Of a stretch of 36,624 nucleotides of DNA, positions 13,332-22,747 are shown in pieces. The DNA comes from Myxococcales bacterium (GTDB taxonomy: Bacteria; Myxococcota; Myxococcia; Myxococcales; Myxococcaceae), in assembly GCA_020846875.1 (NCBI GenBank), contig JADLDB010000195.1, forward strand, positions 1 to 36,624, written 5' to 3'. Position 1 is the stretch's first letter, and each line of letters begins with the position of its first letter. Position numbers and translations under genes: made by a program. The notes under the pieces are model-generated. The model did not search any database and had not been told where the DNA came from. It saw only the letters and a program-made list of their open reading frames with translations.

Positions 13332-15503
13332 GTGTCGGCCAGTCCCCCCCAGACAGATGTTTTTGGTCGCGGCGGCGCCGACGCTCGGTTCTACCTGCGC
13401 GTCGTCCTTCGGCGGAAGTGGCTCATCCTGCTCACCTTCGCAGTCGTCGTCGGCGCGACGACGTTGTACACCACCCGCCAGCCGAGGGTGTACGCGGCGC
13501 AGATCTCCCTCATCATCGATCCCAAGGAACCCCGCTTCCTGGACAGCCAGATCCAGGACGTGAACAGCGACACCGGCTCGTACTACTGGGCGAACAAGGA
13601 GTACCTGGAGACCCAGTTCAAGATCATCCAGAGCCGGGCGGTGTCGCAGCGCGTGGTCGAGAAGCTGGGGCTGAACGCCGACCCCGACTTCCTGGGGCTC
13701 TCAAAGCTGTCGGACGAGAAGCGCCGCCAGGAGTTGATGCCGAGGATGGATGCGGTGGCGCGGCTGCAGGCCATGATCAAGGTCGAGCCCGTGAAGGACT
13801 CGCGGGTTTCCCTGATCAAGATCGAAGACTCCGAGCCCACCCGTGCCGCCCTGCTCGCCAACGAAGTTGCCCAGGCGTACATGGACGAACTGCTGGCGCA
13901 GAAGCTCAAGCTCACCGAGAACGCGTCGAAGTGGCTCGACGAGCAACGGGGCAGCTTGTCGGAGTCGGCCACCTCAAGTGAGCTCGCGCTGTACACCTTC
14001 CGTAAGCAGGCCGACATCCTCGCGATCGACGACCGCGCCAGTATGGTGTCGCAGAAGCTGCAGGAGACAAGCAAGGCGCTGACTGACGTGCAACTGAAGA
14101 TCGCGGGCCTTAAGGCGCGCGTCGCCGCGATCCGCAACGTGCAGCAGACTCACGGCGCCGAAGACCGCCTCTGGGCCGAGGCGTTGCCCGCGGCGCGCGA
14201 GAACGAGAACCTGAAGAAGCTGAAGGACCGCCTGCACGCGCTGAAGAACGAGTGCACCGATCTGCAGTCGCGCTACCTCGAGGGCCACCCGAAGCTGATC
14301 GAGTGCCGCGAGAAGCTGGCGGTGGCCGAGCGGGACGTCGAGCGGGACCTGTCGAACCTGGTGCTCTCCACCGAGGCCGAGTTGAGGGAGGCCGTCGAGA
14401 AGGAGCGAAACCTGAAGGACCTGTTTGAGGGCGCTAAGGCCGAGGCCTTCGATCTCGAGAAGAAGAAGGTCGAACTCGACAAGTTCAAGCAGGACGCGGA
14501 CAACGCCAAGCGCCAGTACGAGTCGGTCTACAAGCGCCTGAAGGACATCGAGCTGTCGGGCGCGCTGCGCACCTCGAACGTGAAGGTGCTCGACGCGGCG
14601 CGGCCGTCGATGGCGCCGATTCGGCCGAACGTGCCCCAGGGCGTGTTGATGGGGGTGATCGCCGGCCTCATCCTGGGCTTGGGAATCGCGCTGCTGCTCG
14701 AGTTCCTCGACTCCTCGGTGTCGTCTCAGTCGGAGGTGGAAGAGCGCCTGGGGCTTACCTTCCTGGGGTTCGTGCCGACGATCCCCGAGAACCCGAACGG
14801 GCCCAAGGACCTGCACGTCTTCCGGGAACCCAAGTCACTCATCGCCGAGTGCACGCGCGCGGTCCGCACCAACCTGCTGTTCATGTCACCGGACAAGCCT
14901 TTCAAGCGCATGCTGGTGACGTCCAGTGGTCCCCAGGAAGGCAAGTCAACCACCGTGATCAACTTGGGCATCACGATGGCCCAGAGCGGCAACCGGGTGT
15001 TGATCATTGACACCGACATGCGTCGCCCGCGGCTCCACCGCGCGTTCGGTGTTCCGAACGACGTGGGCGTGTCTTCGGTGGTGGTGGGAGAGGGCCAGGC
15101 GGAGGACGCGGTCAAGTCCACCGAGGTGCCCGGCCTGTTCGTGTTGCCCTGTGGCCCGGTGCCGCCGAACCCCGCCGAGTTGTTGCACACCAAGGCCTTC
15201 GCCGACCTGCTGAACCATCTGGGTGAGAAGTTCGATCGCATCCTCCTCGACAGCCCGCCGGTGGGCGCGGTGGCCGACGCGGTGGTGTTGGCAACCCAGG
15301 CCGACGGCGTGGTGGTGGTGCTGAAGGCTGGCCAGACGCACCGCGAGGTTGCTCAGCGGACGGTGAAGGCCCTGCGCGATGTGAAGGCCAACATCTACGG
15401 CGCGGTGCTGAACGACGTGAACCTCGAGAAGTCGAAGTACGGCGACTACTACTACGGGTACACGTACCGGTATTACGGCGAGGGCGAGAAGAAGGAGGCC
15501 TGA
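13332..15503 (+). CDS. wzc: Wzc-like polysaccharide co-polymerase with BY-kinase domain
   Basis: A 723-residue fusion of a Wzz/PCP-2a chain-length regulator and a bacterial tyrosine kinase. TM1 lies at about 29-48, followed by a Wzz domain, a long charged coiled-coil periplasmic part (about 190-410) and TM2 near 436-460 preceded by a proline-rich stretch. The kinase has Walker A SSGPQEGKST (about 531-540), Walker A' VLIIDTDMRRPR (about 556-567) and Walker B ILLDSPP (about 637-643). The C-terminal tail carries eight tyrosines in 13 residues (KYGDYYYGYTYRYY), the autophosphorylation cluster. It would set chain length and drive export with a Wza partner not present here. GTG 13332 has AGGA 7 nt upstream. 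The 3' end overlaps the convergent asnB-like gene by 31 nt. Confidence 0.93.
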   Translation: MSASPPQTDVFGRGGADARFYLRVVLRRKWLILLTFAVVVGATTLYTTRQPRVYAAQISLIIDPKEPRFLDSQIQDVNSDTGSYYWANKEYLETQFKIIQSRAVSQRVVEKLGLNADPDFLGLSKLSDEKRRQELMPRMDAVARLQAMIKVEPVKDSRVSLIKIEDSEPTRAALLANEVAQAYMDELLAQKLKLTENASKWLDEQRGSLSESATSSELALYTFRKQADILAIDDRASMVSQKLQETSKALTDVQLKIAGLKARVAAIRNVQQTHGAEDRLWAEALPAARENENLKKLKDRLHALKNECTDLQSRYLEGHPKLIECREKLAVAERDVERDLSNLVLSTEAELREAVEKERNLKDLFEGAKAEAFDLEKKKVELDKFKQDADNAKRQYESVYKRLKDIELSGALRTSNVKVLDAARPSMAPIRPNVPQGVLMGVIAGLILGLGIALLLEFLDSSVSSQSEVEERLGLTFLGFVPTIPENPNGPKDLHVFREPKSLIAECTRAVRTNLLFMSPDKPFKRMLVTSSGPQEGKSTTVINLGITMAQSGNRVLIIDTDMRRPRLHRAFGVPNDVGVSSVVVGEGQAEDAVKSTEVPGLFVLPCGPVPPNPAELLHTKAFADLLNHLGEKFDRILLDSPPVGAVADAVVLATQADGVVVVLKAGQTHREVAQRTVKALRDVKANIYGAVLNDVNLEKSKYGDYYYGYTYRYYGEGEKKEA

Positions 15504-17440
15504 CTTTCTCCAACCTGCGCCTGCGCTTCACTCCACGCTTGGAACATCAGTATGTCCCACAGGTGGTACTCCCACGGGCGCTGGCCGTGGAGAAGTTCGT
15601 CCCAGCGCGCACGGATGAGCGGCACGTTGAACCCGTGCTCTCGCAGGCGGGAAGGGGCCAGCAGCCCCTCGGCCCAGTCCCGTAGCGGCCCCCGGAGCCA
15701 TGCCCCAAGGGGGATTCCGAAGCCCATCTTCGAGGAAGAGAGGATCTCGGGCGGAACGTAGCGGGCCAGCACCTGCCGGAGAATCCACTTGCCGGTGCCC
15801 CCCCGTATGCGGAGGTGGCTGGGCAGCCGCCACGCGAACGCGAACAGGCGGTGGTCGAGGAGGGGCTCCCGGGCCTCCAAGCTCACGGCCATCGTGGCGC
15901 GGTCGACTTTGGTGAGAATGTCGTCCGGAAGGTACTGGATGGTGTCGCGGATCATCATCTCTTCGGCGACTCCTGCGCCGCCGCCCCGCACCAGCGGCTC
16001 GATCGGCAACCCCATGGGGAGAGGCTGATCGCTCAGCGCGTGCTCGCTGGGCAGCCAATGGCTGGAGAGGATCGCGTGCATCGCCTCGGGGCTGTCCGCG
16101 CTCAGGACTGACGCGGCCTTGTGAAGGCGGATTCCGGGTAGCCGGGGGGCAGGCATCACCCCGCCCAGCTTCTCAAAGAGCGCGTCCCAGGCCCCGGGGG
16201 AGCGTGCAGTGATGAGGCTCGACAGCGCGCGTCGCGCCGGGCCAGGGAGGAGACGTTCTGCCTGCCACAGGCGCGGCCCCCACTGGTGTCGCATGTAGCC
16301 GCCGAAGTACTCGTCTCCCCCGTCCCCCGAGAGTACAACCGTGACGTCGCGACGGGCCAACTGCGCCACGAGGAAGGTGGGAATCTGGGACGAGTCCGCA
16401 AACGGCTCGTCGTACATCATGGGGAGCCGGGGAATGACGTCCAGCGCGTCTCGCGCGGTGATCTTGAGGGACGTGTGGTGGGTGTTGAGGTGACGGGCGA
16501 CGGCCCGCGCCGCGGTCCCTTCGTCGAAGTCCGCGGTCTCGTTCTCGATGGAGAAGGTGTGGACGGGGATCTCGCTCTGCACCTGCATCAACGCGACCAC
16601 CGTCGAGGAGTCAATTCCGCCCGAGAGGAAGGCGCCGAGCGGAACGTCAGACACTAGGCGCAGCTTCACGGCGTCGCGAAGCAGCGAGTCAAGCTGTTCG
16701 ATAGCCTCGCGTTCGGTGCCCTGGAACGGCTCGGCGAGGCTGGCTCGGGCAACTCCGACGGCGTCCCAGTAGCGCGTGGTCGTGGGGGCGGCGGTGGGAG
16801 CTGAAAAGGTGAGGAAGGTCCCTGGTAGGACCCGGCGCGTCTCCTCGAAGATCGAGGCCTCGCCCGGAACGCAGTTGGCACGGAGGAAACCGGCGAGGGC
16901 GACGCGATTGATGCGGGTGACGAAGCCGGGGAGTCGCCGGAGCGCCTTGAGCTCGGAGCCGAAGCCGAGGCCTCGCTCCACCTTCGACCAGTAGAGCGGC
17001 TTGATGCCGACGCGGTCCCTGACCAGGTGCAGCCGCTGCTCTTGGCCGTCCCAGAGCGCGAAGGCGAACATCCCGATGAAGCGCCCCACCGCTGGTTCTA
17101 GGCCCCAGGCCTCGATGGCTGCGAGCATCACTTCGGTGTCCGAGCTGCCCCGCCAGGGTGGCGCCTTGCCTGCTCGCTCGAGCTCCTTCCTCAGGGCCGC
17201 GAAGTTGAACACCTCGCCGTTGAAGGTGATCACGTACCGGCCGGAGGCCGACGTCATTGGTTGGTGCCCGGCCGGCGAGAGGTCGATGATCGAGAGCCGC
17301 CGGTGTGCCAGCACGGGCCCGTTCACCCCACACCGCAGCACGCCGGAGTCGTCAGGGCCGCGGTGGGCGAGGGCCTGCGCCATCACTTGCGCAGAGGCCT
17401 CCTCTAGCCCAGGGGCCCAGAAGCCCGTGACGCCGCACAT
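15473..17440 (-). CDS. AsnB-like glutamine amidotransferase (first copy)
   Basis: A 655-residue glutamine-hydrolysing asparagine-synthase family protein. MCGV gives the N-terminal nucleophile Cys2 after Met removal, and HRGPDDSG, LAHRRLSIIDLS and FNGEVFNF form the glutaminase site. The synthase domain has the ATP PP-loop LSGGIDSS (about 270-277) and SGDGGDEYFGGY. In polysaccharide clusters such proteins are usually thought to amidate a uronic acid carboxylate, or another acid, rather than make asparagine. It is alone on its strand between the wzc and wbpB genes, and its last 31 nt overlap wzc. ATG 17440 is fixed by the obligatory Cys2, though no strong ribosome site is seen. Confidence 0.87.
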   Translation of the reverse strand: MCGVTGFWAPGLEEASAQVMAQALAHRGPDDSGVLRCGVNGPVLAHRRLSIIDLSPAGHQPMTSASGRYVITFNGEVFNFAALRKELERAGKAPPWRGSSDTEVMLAAIEAWGLEPAVGRFIGMFAFALWDGQEQRLHLVRDRVGIKPLYWSKVERGLGFGSELKALRRLPGFVTRINRVALAGFLRANCVPGEASIFEETRRVLPGTFLTFSAPTAAPTTTRYWDAVGVARASLAEPFQGTEREAIEQLDSLLRDAVKLRLVSDVPLGAFLSGGIDSSTVVALMQVQSEIPVHTFSIENETADFDEGTAARAVARHLNTHHTSLKITARDALDVIPRLPMMYDEPFADSSQIPTFLVAQLARRDVTVVLSGDGGDEYFGGYMRHQWGPRLWQAERLLPGPARRALSSLITARSPGAWDALFEKLGGVMPAPRLPGIRLHKAASVLSADSPEAMHAILSSHWLPSEHALSDQPLPMGLPIEPLVRGGGAGVAEEMMIRDTIQYLPDDILTKVDRATMAVSLEAREPLLDHRLFAFAWRLPSHLRIRGGTGKWILRQVLARYVPPEILSSSKMGFGIPLGAWLRGPLRDWAEGLLAPSRLREHGFNVPLIRARWDELLHGQRPWEYHLWDILMFQAWSEAQAQVGESQASFFSPSP

Positions 17441-17563
17441 AGTGGCCACATAAGCGAAAGCCGCGCCGGGATGAAGTGGTGCTTGCCGCTCTGGAGCGCT
17501 TCCGCTACAGCCCTCGGTCGGTGAATGCTGCGCTCCGTCGGGGGTACTGAGGTTCCTACGGGA
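17441..17563. promoter_or_regulatory. Divergent intergenic region asnB-like / wbpB with weak promoter candidate
   Basis: This gap must carry promoters for both the leftward asnB-like gene and the rightward wbpB unit. On the + strand TTGCCG (17483-17488), 16 nt, CTACAG (17505-17510) is the best candidate; its CTACA -10 core is shared with the pglF candidate. A GTGGCCAC palindrome lies next to the asnB-like ATG. No convincing leftward promoter was found. Confidence 0.3.
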
Positions 17564-18514
17564 ATGGTCCGGAATTTCGCGCTCATCGGCGCTGGTGGGT
17601 ACATCGCGCCGCGTCACCTCAAGGCCATTCGCGACACTGGCAACAGGCTGGTGGCGGCGATCGATCCGAAGGACTCTGTCGGGGTGCTCGATCAGTACTC
17701 CTTCGAAACTCGCTTCTTCACCGAGATCGAGCGGCTCGATCGGCACCTCGAGAAGCTCAAGCGCTCGGGTGAGGGGCACCGCGTCCACTACGTGACCGTC
17801 TGCTCGCCGAACTACCTGCACGACGCGCATTGCCGCTTGGGGCTCCGGGTGGACACCGATGTGATCTGCGAGAAGCCGCTGGTCATCAACCCCTGGAACC
17901 TCGACGCGCTGCAGGCCCTGGAGCGGGAGACGGGGCGCCGGGTGTACACAGTGCTGCAGCTCCGGCTGCACCCGAAGCTCATCGAACTGCGCGCGAAGCT
18001 GCTGACCGATCGCTCCCGGATCCACGAGGTCGACCTGAGCTACGTGACGTCACGTGGCAATTGGTACGACGTCTCCTGGAAGGGTGTGACCGAGAAGTCG
18101 GGCGGCATACCCACCAATATCGGTATCCACTTCTTCGATATGTTGGTCTGGCTCTTCGGGGGAGTGAGGCGCTCGAAGGTGCACCTGTTCGAGGTCCGAC
18201 GGGCCAGCGGGCTGCTAGAGCTCGAGCGCGCCCGGGTGAAGTGGTTCTTGTCCATCGACCACCGTGACCTGCCTTTCGCCCCGCAGCCCGGAAAGAAGAC
18301 GACGTTCCGCTCCATCACCGTGGACGGGGACGAGGTGGAGTTCTCCGAGGGCTTCACGGACTTGCACACGCGCGTATACGAGGAGCTGCTGGCGGGGCGC
18401 GGCTTCGGGATCGACGACGCCCGGCCGTCAATCGAGCTGGTCCACCTGATCCGCACGGCTCCCGTCGAGCCCGACGCCGACATGCACGCGCTGGCGAAGC
18501 AGCGACCGGGGTGA
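17564..18514 (+). CDS. wbpB: WbpB/WlbA-like UDP-GlcNAcA 3-dehydrogenase (Gfo/Idh/MocA)
   Basis: A 316-residue NAD-dependent oxidoreductase. [18 protein letters not shown] at the N-terminus is the WbpB/WlbA form of the Rossmann motif, and [14 protein letters not shown] (catalytic Lys) and NIGIHFFDM (active-site His) follow in order. [20 protein letters not shown] is also characteristic. It oxidises C3 of UDP-N-acetylglucosaminuronate. In the P. aeruginosa and Bordetella pathways NAD is recycled on the enzyme through 2-oxoglutarate, coupled to WbpE. ATG 17564 is chosen because the Rossmann strand begins at residue 4, as in WbpB; ATG 17525 would add 13 unmatched residues. It heads a five-gene unit. 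Confidence 0.9.
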   Translation: MVRNFALIGAGGYIAPRHLKAIRDTGNRLVAAIDPKDSVGVLDQYSFETRFFTEIERLDRHLEKLKRSGEGHRVHYVTVCSPNYLHDAHCRLGLRVDTDVICEKPLVINPWNLDALQALERETGRRVYTVLQLRLHPKLIELRAKLLTDRSRIHEVDLSYVTSRGNWYDVSWKGVTEKSGGIPTNIGIHFFDMLVWLFGGVRRSKVHLFEVRRASGLLELERARVKWFLSIDHRDLPFAPQPGKKTTFRSITVDGDEVEFSEGFTDLHTRVYEELLAGRGFGIDDARPSIELVHLIRTAPVEPDADMHALAKQRPG

Positions 18515-18518
18515 GCGG

Positions 18519-19154
18519 ATGACCGAGCGGACGACCGAGAAGAGCTGGTACTCGCACCCGACCGCACTGGTGGATGAGCCGGTGCAGATCGGCGCCGGAA
18601 CGAAGATCTGGCACTTCTGTCACGTGATGTCCGGGGCGAACATCGGCGAGCGCTGCAGTTTCGGGCAGAACGTCTTCGTCGGCGCCGGCGTGCGCATCGG
18701 CACCAACGTTAAGGTGCAGAACAACGTGTCGCTTTACGAGGGCGTCGAACTCGAAGACGACGTCTTTTGCGGGCCGTCGTGCGTGTTCACCAACGTGATC
18801 AACCCTCGGTCGGAAATCGTCCGCCGTGGTCAGTACCAGCGGACGCTGGTACGTCGGGGCGCGTCGATCGGCGCGAACGCCACCATCGTGTGTGGCTCGA
18901 CCATCGGTCGCTATGCGTTCGTGGGCGCAGGCGCGGTGGTGTCGAAGGGTGAGGTGCCCGACTACGCGCTGATGCTCGGGGTCCCTGCGCGGCGCAAGGG
19001 GTGGGTGAGCCGTCACGGTCACGTGCTGGAGGCCGGGGCGGATGGGATCATGCGGTGCCCCGAGAGCGGTTTCCGCTACCAGGAAGCCTCTCCCGGGGTA
19101 CTGAGGTGCCTCGACTGGGACGAAGACAAGCCGCTGGCGGGGACGGGGCAATGA
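18519..19154 (+). CDS. wbpD: WbpD/WlbB-like UDP-sugar 3-N-acetyltransferase
   Basis: A 211-residue left-handed beta-helix acetyltransferase. The N-terminal [20 protein letters not shown] and the central [16 protein letters not shown] and [11 protein letters not shown] are hallmarks of the WbpD/WlbB group. The C-terminal CPESGFRY tail is also typical. With acetyl-CoA it acetylates the C3 amine of UDP-GlcNAc3NA-uronate, giving UDP-2,3-diacetamido-2,3-dideoxyglucuronate. The start is 4 nt after the wbpB stop and its own stop overlaps wbpE, so the three steps are encoded in one coupled block. Confidence 0.9.
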   Translation: MTERTTEKSWYSHPTALVDEPVQIGAGTKIWHFCHVMSGANIGERCSFGQNVFVGAGVRIGTNVKVQNNVSLYEGVELEDDVFCGPSCVFTNVINPRSEIVRRGQYQRTLVRRGASIGANATIVCGSTIGRYAFVGAGAVVSKGEVPDYALMLGVPARRKGWVSRHGHVLEAGADGIMRCPESGFRYQEASPGVLRCLDWDEDKPLAGTGQ

Positions 19155-20299
19155 AGGTCCCGCTGCTCGATCTCAAGGCACAGTACGCGGCGATCCGTGG
19201 CGAGGTGGACGCCGCCATCGCGCGGGTCGTCGAGAGTCAGCACTTCATCCTGGGGCCCGAGGTGGAGGCGCTGGAGAAGGAAGTCGCCCAATACTCGCAG
19301 TGCGCCCACGCGGTCGGGTTGTCCTCGGGAACGGACGCGATCCTGGTGGGCCTGATGGCCCTGGGCGTCGGGCCCGGCGATGAAGTGGTGACCAGCCCGC
19401 ACACCTTCATCGCCACGGTGAGCTGCATCGTGAGGCTGGGCGCCCGGCCCGTCTTCGTCGACGTGGATCCGGCCAGCTTCAACCTGGACGCGCGACTGCT
19501 CGAGCGGGCGCTCACGCTCCGGACGAAGGCGATCATGCCGGTGCACCTGTTCGGCCAGCTCGCCGACATGGAGGCGATCACCGCCATCTCCCAGCGGCAC
19601 CGCGTGCCCGTCATCGAAGACGCCGCGCAGGCCGTCGGGTCCGAGTGGAGGGGCAGGCGCGCAGGGGCCTGGGGGGCGCTGGGGTGCTTGAGCTTCTTCC
19701 CTTCCAAGAACCTGGGGGCCTTCGGCGACGCTGGGGCGGTCGTGACCAACGACGCCGAGCTGGCCCGGAGCGTGAAACTGCTGCGAGCGCAGGGCCAGGA
19801 GCCCAAGTACTTCAGCAAGATCTTGGGCGGGAACTTCCGGATCGACGCCATCCAGGCCGCGGTGCTTCGCGCCAAGCTCGTGCACCTCGACGCCTGGACC
19901 GCTGCGCGCCAGCGCAACGCCGCCCGGTACCGGAAGTGGTTCGCTGCGGCGGGCTTCGACGTGAGCCAGGTGAAACCCACGCGCGAGCACCCGCTGGTCC
20001 TTCCCCCTGAGCCGGCGCACGTACGCCACATCTACAACCAGTTTTCGATTCGCTCGATCGAGCGAGACGCGCTGAAGCAGCACCTGCAGGAGCTTGGGAT
20101 CGGCACCGAGATCTACTACCCACAACCGATGCACCTGCAGGAGTGCTTCGCGTCGCTGGGGTTCAAGCGCGGCGACTTCCCCGAGGCCGAAGCGGCGGCC
20201 GCCCAGTCGCTGGCGATCCCCATCTACCCAGAGCTCGAGGAGGCGCAGCAGCGCGCCGTCGTCGAGGCGATCGCGGCCTTTCACCGGCGCCGGCGATGA
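19151..20299 (+). CDS. wbpE: WbpE/WlbC-like UDP-3-keto-GlcNAcA aminotransferase
   Basis: A 382-residue DegT/DnrJ PLP enzyme. LSSGTDAIL (58-66) binds the PLP phosphate, D157 in [10 protein letters not shown] faces the ring nitrogen, and K186 in [14 protein letters not shown] is the Schiff-base lysine. The [14 protein letters not shown] form is that of WbpE/WlbC and other 3-aminotransferases, unlike the NGNK form of the PglE-like protein in this window. It would use glutamate to aminate C3, the product being the WbpD substrate and 2-oxoglutarate going back to WbpB. It has 4-nt overlaps with wbpD upstream and the hisH-like gene downstream. Confidence 0.9.
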   Translation: MKVPLLDLKAQYAAIRGEVDAAIARVVESQHFILGPEVEALEKEVAQYSQCAHAVGLSSGTDAILVGLMALGVGPGDEVVTSPHTFIATVSCIVRLGARPVFVDVDPASFNLDARLLERALTLRTKAIMPVHLFGQLADMEAITAISQRHRVPVIEDAAQAVGSEWRGRRAGAWGALGCLSFFPSKNLGAFGDAGAVVTNDAELARSVKLLRAQGQEPKYFSKILGGNFRIDAIQAAVLRAKLVHLDAWTAARQRNAARYRKWFAAAGFDVSQVKPTREHPLVLPPEPAHVRHIYNQFSIRSIERDALKQHLQELGIGTEIYYPQPMHLQECFASLGFKRGDFPEAEAAAAQSLAIPIYPELEEAQQRAVVEAIAAFHRRRR

Positions 20300-20937
20300 T
20301 CACCATCGTCGACTACGGTCTGGGGAACCTCGGCTCCGTGGCGAACATGCTGCGGAAGGTCGGCGTGAAGTCCGTCATCTCGGGTGACGCTTCGACGGTG
20401 GCAGCGGCCGAGGCATTGATCCTGCCGGGCGTCGGCCACTTCGACATGGGCATGAAGAATCTGCGCGAGCGCGGGCTCGAAGGGGTGCTCACCAGCTTGG
20501 TGTTGGAGAAGAAAGTTCCGGTGATCGGGATCTGCCTTGGCATGCAGCTCCTGGCCCGGAAGAGCGAGGAGGGGAAGGAGCCGGGGCTGGCGTGGATCGC
20601 CGCGGACGTGAAGCGCTTCGACTTCACCGGGCGCCCGCCGTTGGCGATCCCCCACATGGGGTGGAGCGAGGTGGAGACGAAGGACGAGGTGCTCTTCAAG
20701 GGCCACGTGCCCGGCGAGACGCGGTTCTACTTCGTGCACTCGTACCACCTGGTGTCTGACGACCCGTTGGACGTCGCCGCGTGGGCGACTTACGGCTACC
20801 GCTTCGCCGCGTCGGTGCGGCGGGGGAACATTTGCGGCGCGCAGTTTCACCCTGAGAAGAGCCACAGGCACGGGATGGCGCTGCTGAAGAACTGGGTGGA
20901 GCTGGCCGGTCAACGAGACGGGAAGGGACAGACATGA
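20296..20937 (+). CDS. hisH: HisH-like glutaminase for acetamidino-sugar synthesis
   Basis: A 213-residue class I glutamine amidotransferase with the full triad: C80 in GICLGMQLL, H185 and E187 in QFHPEKS. VDYGLGNLGSVANMLRK at the N-terminus is as in HisH. A second, non-histidine HisH is known in surface-polysaccharide clusters (P. aeruginosa B-band, Legionella, Campylobacter PtmG-like sets). There it supplies ammonia through a HisF partner to a WbpG/PseA-type enzyme that turns an N-acetyl into an acetamidino group. Such HisF-like and WbpG-like genes lie 1 kb downstream on the other strand. No other histidine gene is nearby, so histidine synthesis is unlikely. Confidence 0.88.
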   Translation: MITIVDYGLGNLGSVANMLRKVGVKSVISGDASTVAAAEALILPGVGHFDMGMKNLRERGLEGVLTSLVLEKKVPVIGICLGMQLLARKSEEGKEPGLAWIAADVKRFDFTGRPPLAIPHMGWSEVETKDEVLFKGHVPGETRFYFVHSYHLVSDDPLDVAAWATYGYRFAASVRRGNICGAQFHPEKSHRHGMALLKNWVELAGQRDGKGQT

Positions 20938-21956
20938 CCGCGACGTGGCACCAACTACCGGGGTGGTTCTGGGAGCTGTTGGAGACACGGGGACCGGCCG
21001 AGGGGGCCGAGCTCTCGGTGCGTGGCCAGAAGCTGGTGGTGCAGCAGGGCCTCCCCCGGAGCGCCACCCTGGTGTCGGCGCGGCAGCAGCAGACCTCGGA
21101 CACCTTCGGCTTCAAGTGGGCGCTCCGCGACACTTTCGAAGGCCCGGCAGCGCGGGCGCGCATGCGGGAGTGGCTGGTGGAGCGCTACGGCGCGCTCGAG
21201 ACGGATCCATGGCTGGACGAGCACGGGCCCGGTGCGGTGCTGGTCGACGCAGGTTGTGGTGCCGCCCTGTCAGCCCTGGAGTTGTTCGGCGCGCGGCTCA
21301 AACGCCTTCGCTACGTGGGCGTTGACGTGTCCACTGCCGTCGAGGTGGCCAGCGCGCGCTTCGCCGAGCGAGGGATCCCCGCCGGGTTCATCCAGGTCGA
21401 CCTGAACGCCATTCCCCTCGCGCCGCAGAGCGTGGATCTCATCTTCTCCGAGGGAGTGCTGCACCACACCGACTCGACCGAGAAGGCCCTGGCCGCCCTC
21501 GTCCCCCTGCTGAAGAAAGGGGGGCGCATCATGTTCTACGTCTACAAGAAGAAGGGCCCGATCCGGGAGTTCACCGACGACCACGTGCGCCAGAAGCTCC
21601 AGGGCCTGCCCCCCGAGAAGGCCTGGGAGCTGATGATGCCCCTCACGAAACTGGGCAAGGTGCTGGGTGATCTCGACCTCGAGCTGGACGTGCCCGAGGA
21701 CATCGAGCTCCTCCAGATCCCCCGCGGGAAAATCAACCTGCAGCGCTTCTTCTACTGGCACGTCTTCAAGGCCTTCTACCGGCCAGATCACACCCTCGAA
21801 GAACTCAACCACATCAACTTCGACTGGTACGCCCCGATGAACGCGCACCGGCAGACGCCGGAAGAGGTGAGGGCCTGGTGCAAGGCGTTGAGCCTTTCCA
21901 TCGAGCGGGAGATCATCCAGGAAGCCGGAATCACGGTGATCGCGAAGCGATCGTGA
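20934..21956 (+). CDS. SAM-dependent methyltransferase
   Basis: A 340-residue class I methyltransferase. VDAGCGAALSALE at about 104-116 is the SAM-binding glycine motif, YVGVDVS the acidic strand-2 end, and FSEGVLHHTDSTEKAL the motif after strand 4. A 100-residue N-terminal part with a TFGFKWALRDTFEG segment may be an acceptor or regulatory region. The first 45 residues look loosely Trm112-like but have no zinc cysteines. It overlaps the hisH-like stop by ATGA, so it is co-translated with the uronate pathway; methylation of the amidine-bearing or another residue is possible. It converges on the hisF-like gene with 20 bp between stops. Confidence 0.8.
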   Translation: MTATWHQLPGWFWELLETRGPAEGAELSVRGQKLVVQQGLPRSATLVSARQQQTSDTFGFKWALRDTFEGPAARARMREWLVERYGALETDPWLDEHGPGAVLVDAGCGAALSALELFGARLKRLRYVGVDVSTAVEVASARFAERGIPAGFIQVDLNAIPLAPQSVDLIFSEGVLHHTDSTEKALAALVPLLKKGGRIMFYVYKKKGPIREFTDDHVRQKLQGLPPEKAWELMMPLTKLGKVLGDLDLELDVPEDIELLQIPRGKINLQRFFYWHVFKAFYRPDHTLEELNHINFDWYAPMNAHRQTPEEVRAWCKALSLSIEREIIQEAGITVIAKRS

Positions 21957-21976
21957 ACCGGGCGTGGCGTTGACGG

Positions 21977-22741
21977 TCAGGTGCGAAGGGCGCTGCGCAG
22001 CTCGTGCTGATCGGGGAAGTTCACCAGCACGCCCAGGCCCTCCCCCTGGAAGACGACCATGCTGCCCACCGCGACCGCAGACGCACCGGCGCGAATGGCC
22101 GCGGCCAGGTGGCCCACGCTCCCAGCGCCACCATTGGCGATGACTGGCACCGACACGCGGCGGCTGACCTGCCTGACCAGCTCGAGGTCGTAGCCGGACC
22201 AGGTGCCCTCCCGGTCGATGGCCGTGAGCAGGATCTCACCCGCCCCGGCGTCGGCTGCGCGGGCGGCCCACTCGCTGGGCTCCAGCTGTCCGCGCCGCGT
22301 CCCCGACACGGTCATCACTTCATAGCGGCCGAGCAGCTTGCGGCGCACGTCGATGCTGATCACCACCGCCTGGTTGCCGAACTGTCGCGCCGCCTCGCCG
22401 ATCAGCGCCGGCCGCTCCACGGCTGCGCTGTTCAACACGACCTTCTCGAAGCCCATCCTGAGCAGCTCGGCGCAGGTGTCCAGCGAGCGCAGGCCCCCTC
22501 CATAGGAGAGCGGCATGAACGCCTCGGTGGCCAGCTCACGCAGCAGCTCGAGGTTGGGGGGGCGGCCCTGGCGCGTCGCGCTGGTGTCCAGCACGCACAA
22601 TTCGTCTACCTCCAGCTCGTTGAAGATGCGGACGGTGTTGGCCGGATCGCCGATGTAGACACCGCCCTGGAAGCGAACCGTCTTCACCAGGCTCGCTCCG
22701 TCCAGGAGTAGGCACGGGATGACGCGGGGCCGAGAACTCAT
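21977..22741 (-). CDS. hisF: HisF-like cyclase subunit of the acetamidino-sugar system
   Basis: A 254-residue (beta-alpha)8 barrel clearly homologous to HisF: VIPCLLLDG, LSYGGGLRS, VVLNSAAVE, VVISIDVRR, LLTAIDREGTWSGYD and VIANGGAG in order. The general-acid Asp of true HisF (D11 in the CLDV motif of T. maritima) is replaced by Leu at residue 12. The other catalytic Asp (D130) is kept as D131. The CLLL form is that of the WbuZ/HisF2 subgroup found in polysaccharide clusters, where the barrel probably channels ammonia from the HisH partner rather than making imidazole glycerol phosphate. The WbpG-like gene lies 6 nt upstream in the same unit. Confidence 0.88.
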   Translation of the reverse strand: MSSRPRVIPCLLLDGASLVKTVRFQGGVYIGDPANTVRIFNELEVDELCVLDTSATRQGRPPNLELLRELATEAFMPLSYGGGLRSLDTCAELLRMGFEKVVLNSAAVERPALIGEAARQFGNQAVVISIDVRRKLLGRYEVMTVSGTRRGQLEPSEWAARAADAGAGEILLTAIDREGTWSGYDLELVRQVSRRVSVPVIANGGAGSVGHLAAAIRAGASAVAVGSMVVFQGEGLGVLVNFPDQHELRSALRT

Positions 22742-22747
22742 CGCCCG

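Noticed and set aside
20296-22741. HisH and HisF homologues as histidine biosynthesis genes
   Set aside because: No other his gene is near, they flank a WbpG-type amidotransferase and WbpB/D/E, and the HisF-like protein lacks the D11-equivalent acid.
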